From: Flavobacteriales bacterium | GTDB taxonomy: Bacteria > Bacteroidota > Bacteroidia > Flavobacteriales > TMED113 | Length of the DNA stretch: 45,559 nucleotides | Assembly: GCA_002863085.1 (NCBI GenBank) | Contig: PKDT01000009.1 | Span: 1-45,559 of the forward strand | Reading direction: 5' to 3' | Part shown: positions 45,077 through 45,559 of the stretch, one piece after another | Numbering within the stretch: the stretch's first letter is position 1 | How the letters are laid out: each line of letters starts with the position of its first letter | Notes under the pieces: generated by a model | Databases searched by the model: none | What the model was told of the DNA's origin: nothing | What the model saw: the letters and a program-made list of their open reading frames with translations, nothing else | Translations under genes and position numbers: made by a program

Positions 45077-45559
45077 TAATTTATTTTTAAAATATTGGAT
45101 GGAGATATTTTTTTAACAATCAAATAAGGTACAAAAATACTAATTTGAATTATTAATAATGTAAGTAAATTTACAGTAATCAACATGGGGACATCAAGTT
45201 CAATTGGTACATAATCAATAAAATAGGAATCAGGGTTTAGTTTAATAAAATTTGTCTTGCTTTGAAAAACACAGATAAATATTGATATCAAATTTCCAAA
45301 AAAAATGCTTTGAAGAAAAATTTTCGTCTTTTGAATCATAAAAATTTTAATAATTGAATAGTTTTTCATTCCTATTGATTTTAGAATACCAACAGTTTGT
45401 GTTTGATTAAAGACAATTATTAACATTGTATTTGTAATGTTAAATAGACAAATAAGTAACAATATTGTTATTAAAAAAAATATATTTTTATCAAATAGGT
45501 ATATCCAACTAAATAGACCAGGAAACCTTTCACTTATAGACGTTGCAACCAGATTATAA
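45076..45559 (-). CDS. FtsX/LolC-type ABC transporter permease, N-terminus cut by window edge
   Basis: The C-terminal 160 or so residues of an ABC permease, open to the last base of the window; the true start lies outside. The visible part begins YNLVATSISERFPGLFSW, then a membrane helix (FFLITILLLICLFNITNTML) and the coupling region TVGILKSIGMKNYSIIKIFM, typical of the LolC/LolE/MacB (FtsX-like) family. Two further helices follow and a short cytoplasmic end, PSNILKIN. Such permeases extract lipoproteins from the inner membrane or do mechanotransmission with a LolD/FtsE-type ATPase. It forms a TAATG overlap with the PLP enzyme. LolC/E-like is the best guess. Confidence 0.8.
   Translation of the reverse strand, partial: YNLVATSISERFPGLFSWIYLFDKNIFFLITILLLICLFNITNTMLIIVFNQTQTVGILKSIGMKNYSIIKIFMIQKTKIFLQSIFFGNLISIFICVFQSKTNFIKLNPDSYFIDYVPIELDVPMLITVNLLTLLIIQISIFVPYLIVKKISPSNILKIN

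Overview
The window reads as a core-genome segment of a bacterium of the phylum Bacteroidota, most likely a marine Flavobacteriales-type organism with a small, compact, strongly AT-rich genome. The evidence is a fused SecDF, two secreted proteins with type IX secretion (T9SS) C-terminal sorting domains, a PorE-like TPR/PD40/OmpA protein, a type II glutamine synthetase, near absence of Shine-Dalgarno sequences, and several promoters resembling the Bacteroidota TTG / TAnnTTTG pattern. I see no insertion sequence, phage, CRISPR array, toxin-antitoxin pair or defence island. The longest stretch without a gene is 30749-30929 (181 bases).

Layout. 1-3152: cell-envelope genes, namely the N-terminal part of murB, a GT4-like glycosyltransferase, and an ftsE - GT2 glycosyltransferase pair on the minus strand. 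3276-7906: a large TPR protein followed by an outer-membrane barrel protein. 7982-15777: gyrB and mdh on plus, each facing a T9SS cargo gene on minus. 15942-20209: secDF, a 58-residue TatA-like gene, and glnA. 20291-30748: the PorE-like gene, then closely packed plus-strand genes for nucleotide synthesis and translation termination (purM-like, prfA, pyrF), an RmlD-like reductase, an AGCS symporter, an acyl-CoA dehydrogenase, rpsU and xerC. 30776-44092: the classical transcription-translation locus, tRNA-Thr, tRNA-Tyr, tRNA-Gly, tuf, tRNA-Trp, secE, nusG, rplKAJL, rpoBC and a DUF3467 gene. 44099-45559 on minus: a cystathionine beta-synthase-like PLP enzyme coupled to an FtsX/LolC-type permease cut by the window end.

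The genes combine information processing with envelope building and export. SecDF, the TatA-like protein, the PorE-like anchor and the two T9SS cargos outline an export theme, although the T9SS core (PorKLMN, Sov/SprA) is not here. Convergent genes overlap or nearly touch at their 3' ends, leaving no room for terminators. Several genes start with TTG or GTG, usually directly behind a stop codon, which suggests termination-reinitiation.

The most unusual items are a three-codon ATG minicistron overlapping the TTG start of rpoB, an L10 protein with a charged C-terminal tail, an AGCS symporter with a secreted N-terminal domain, and the uncharacterised TPR/barrel pair. I found no convincing wholly new system; these are leads rather than discoveries.
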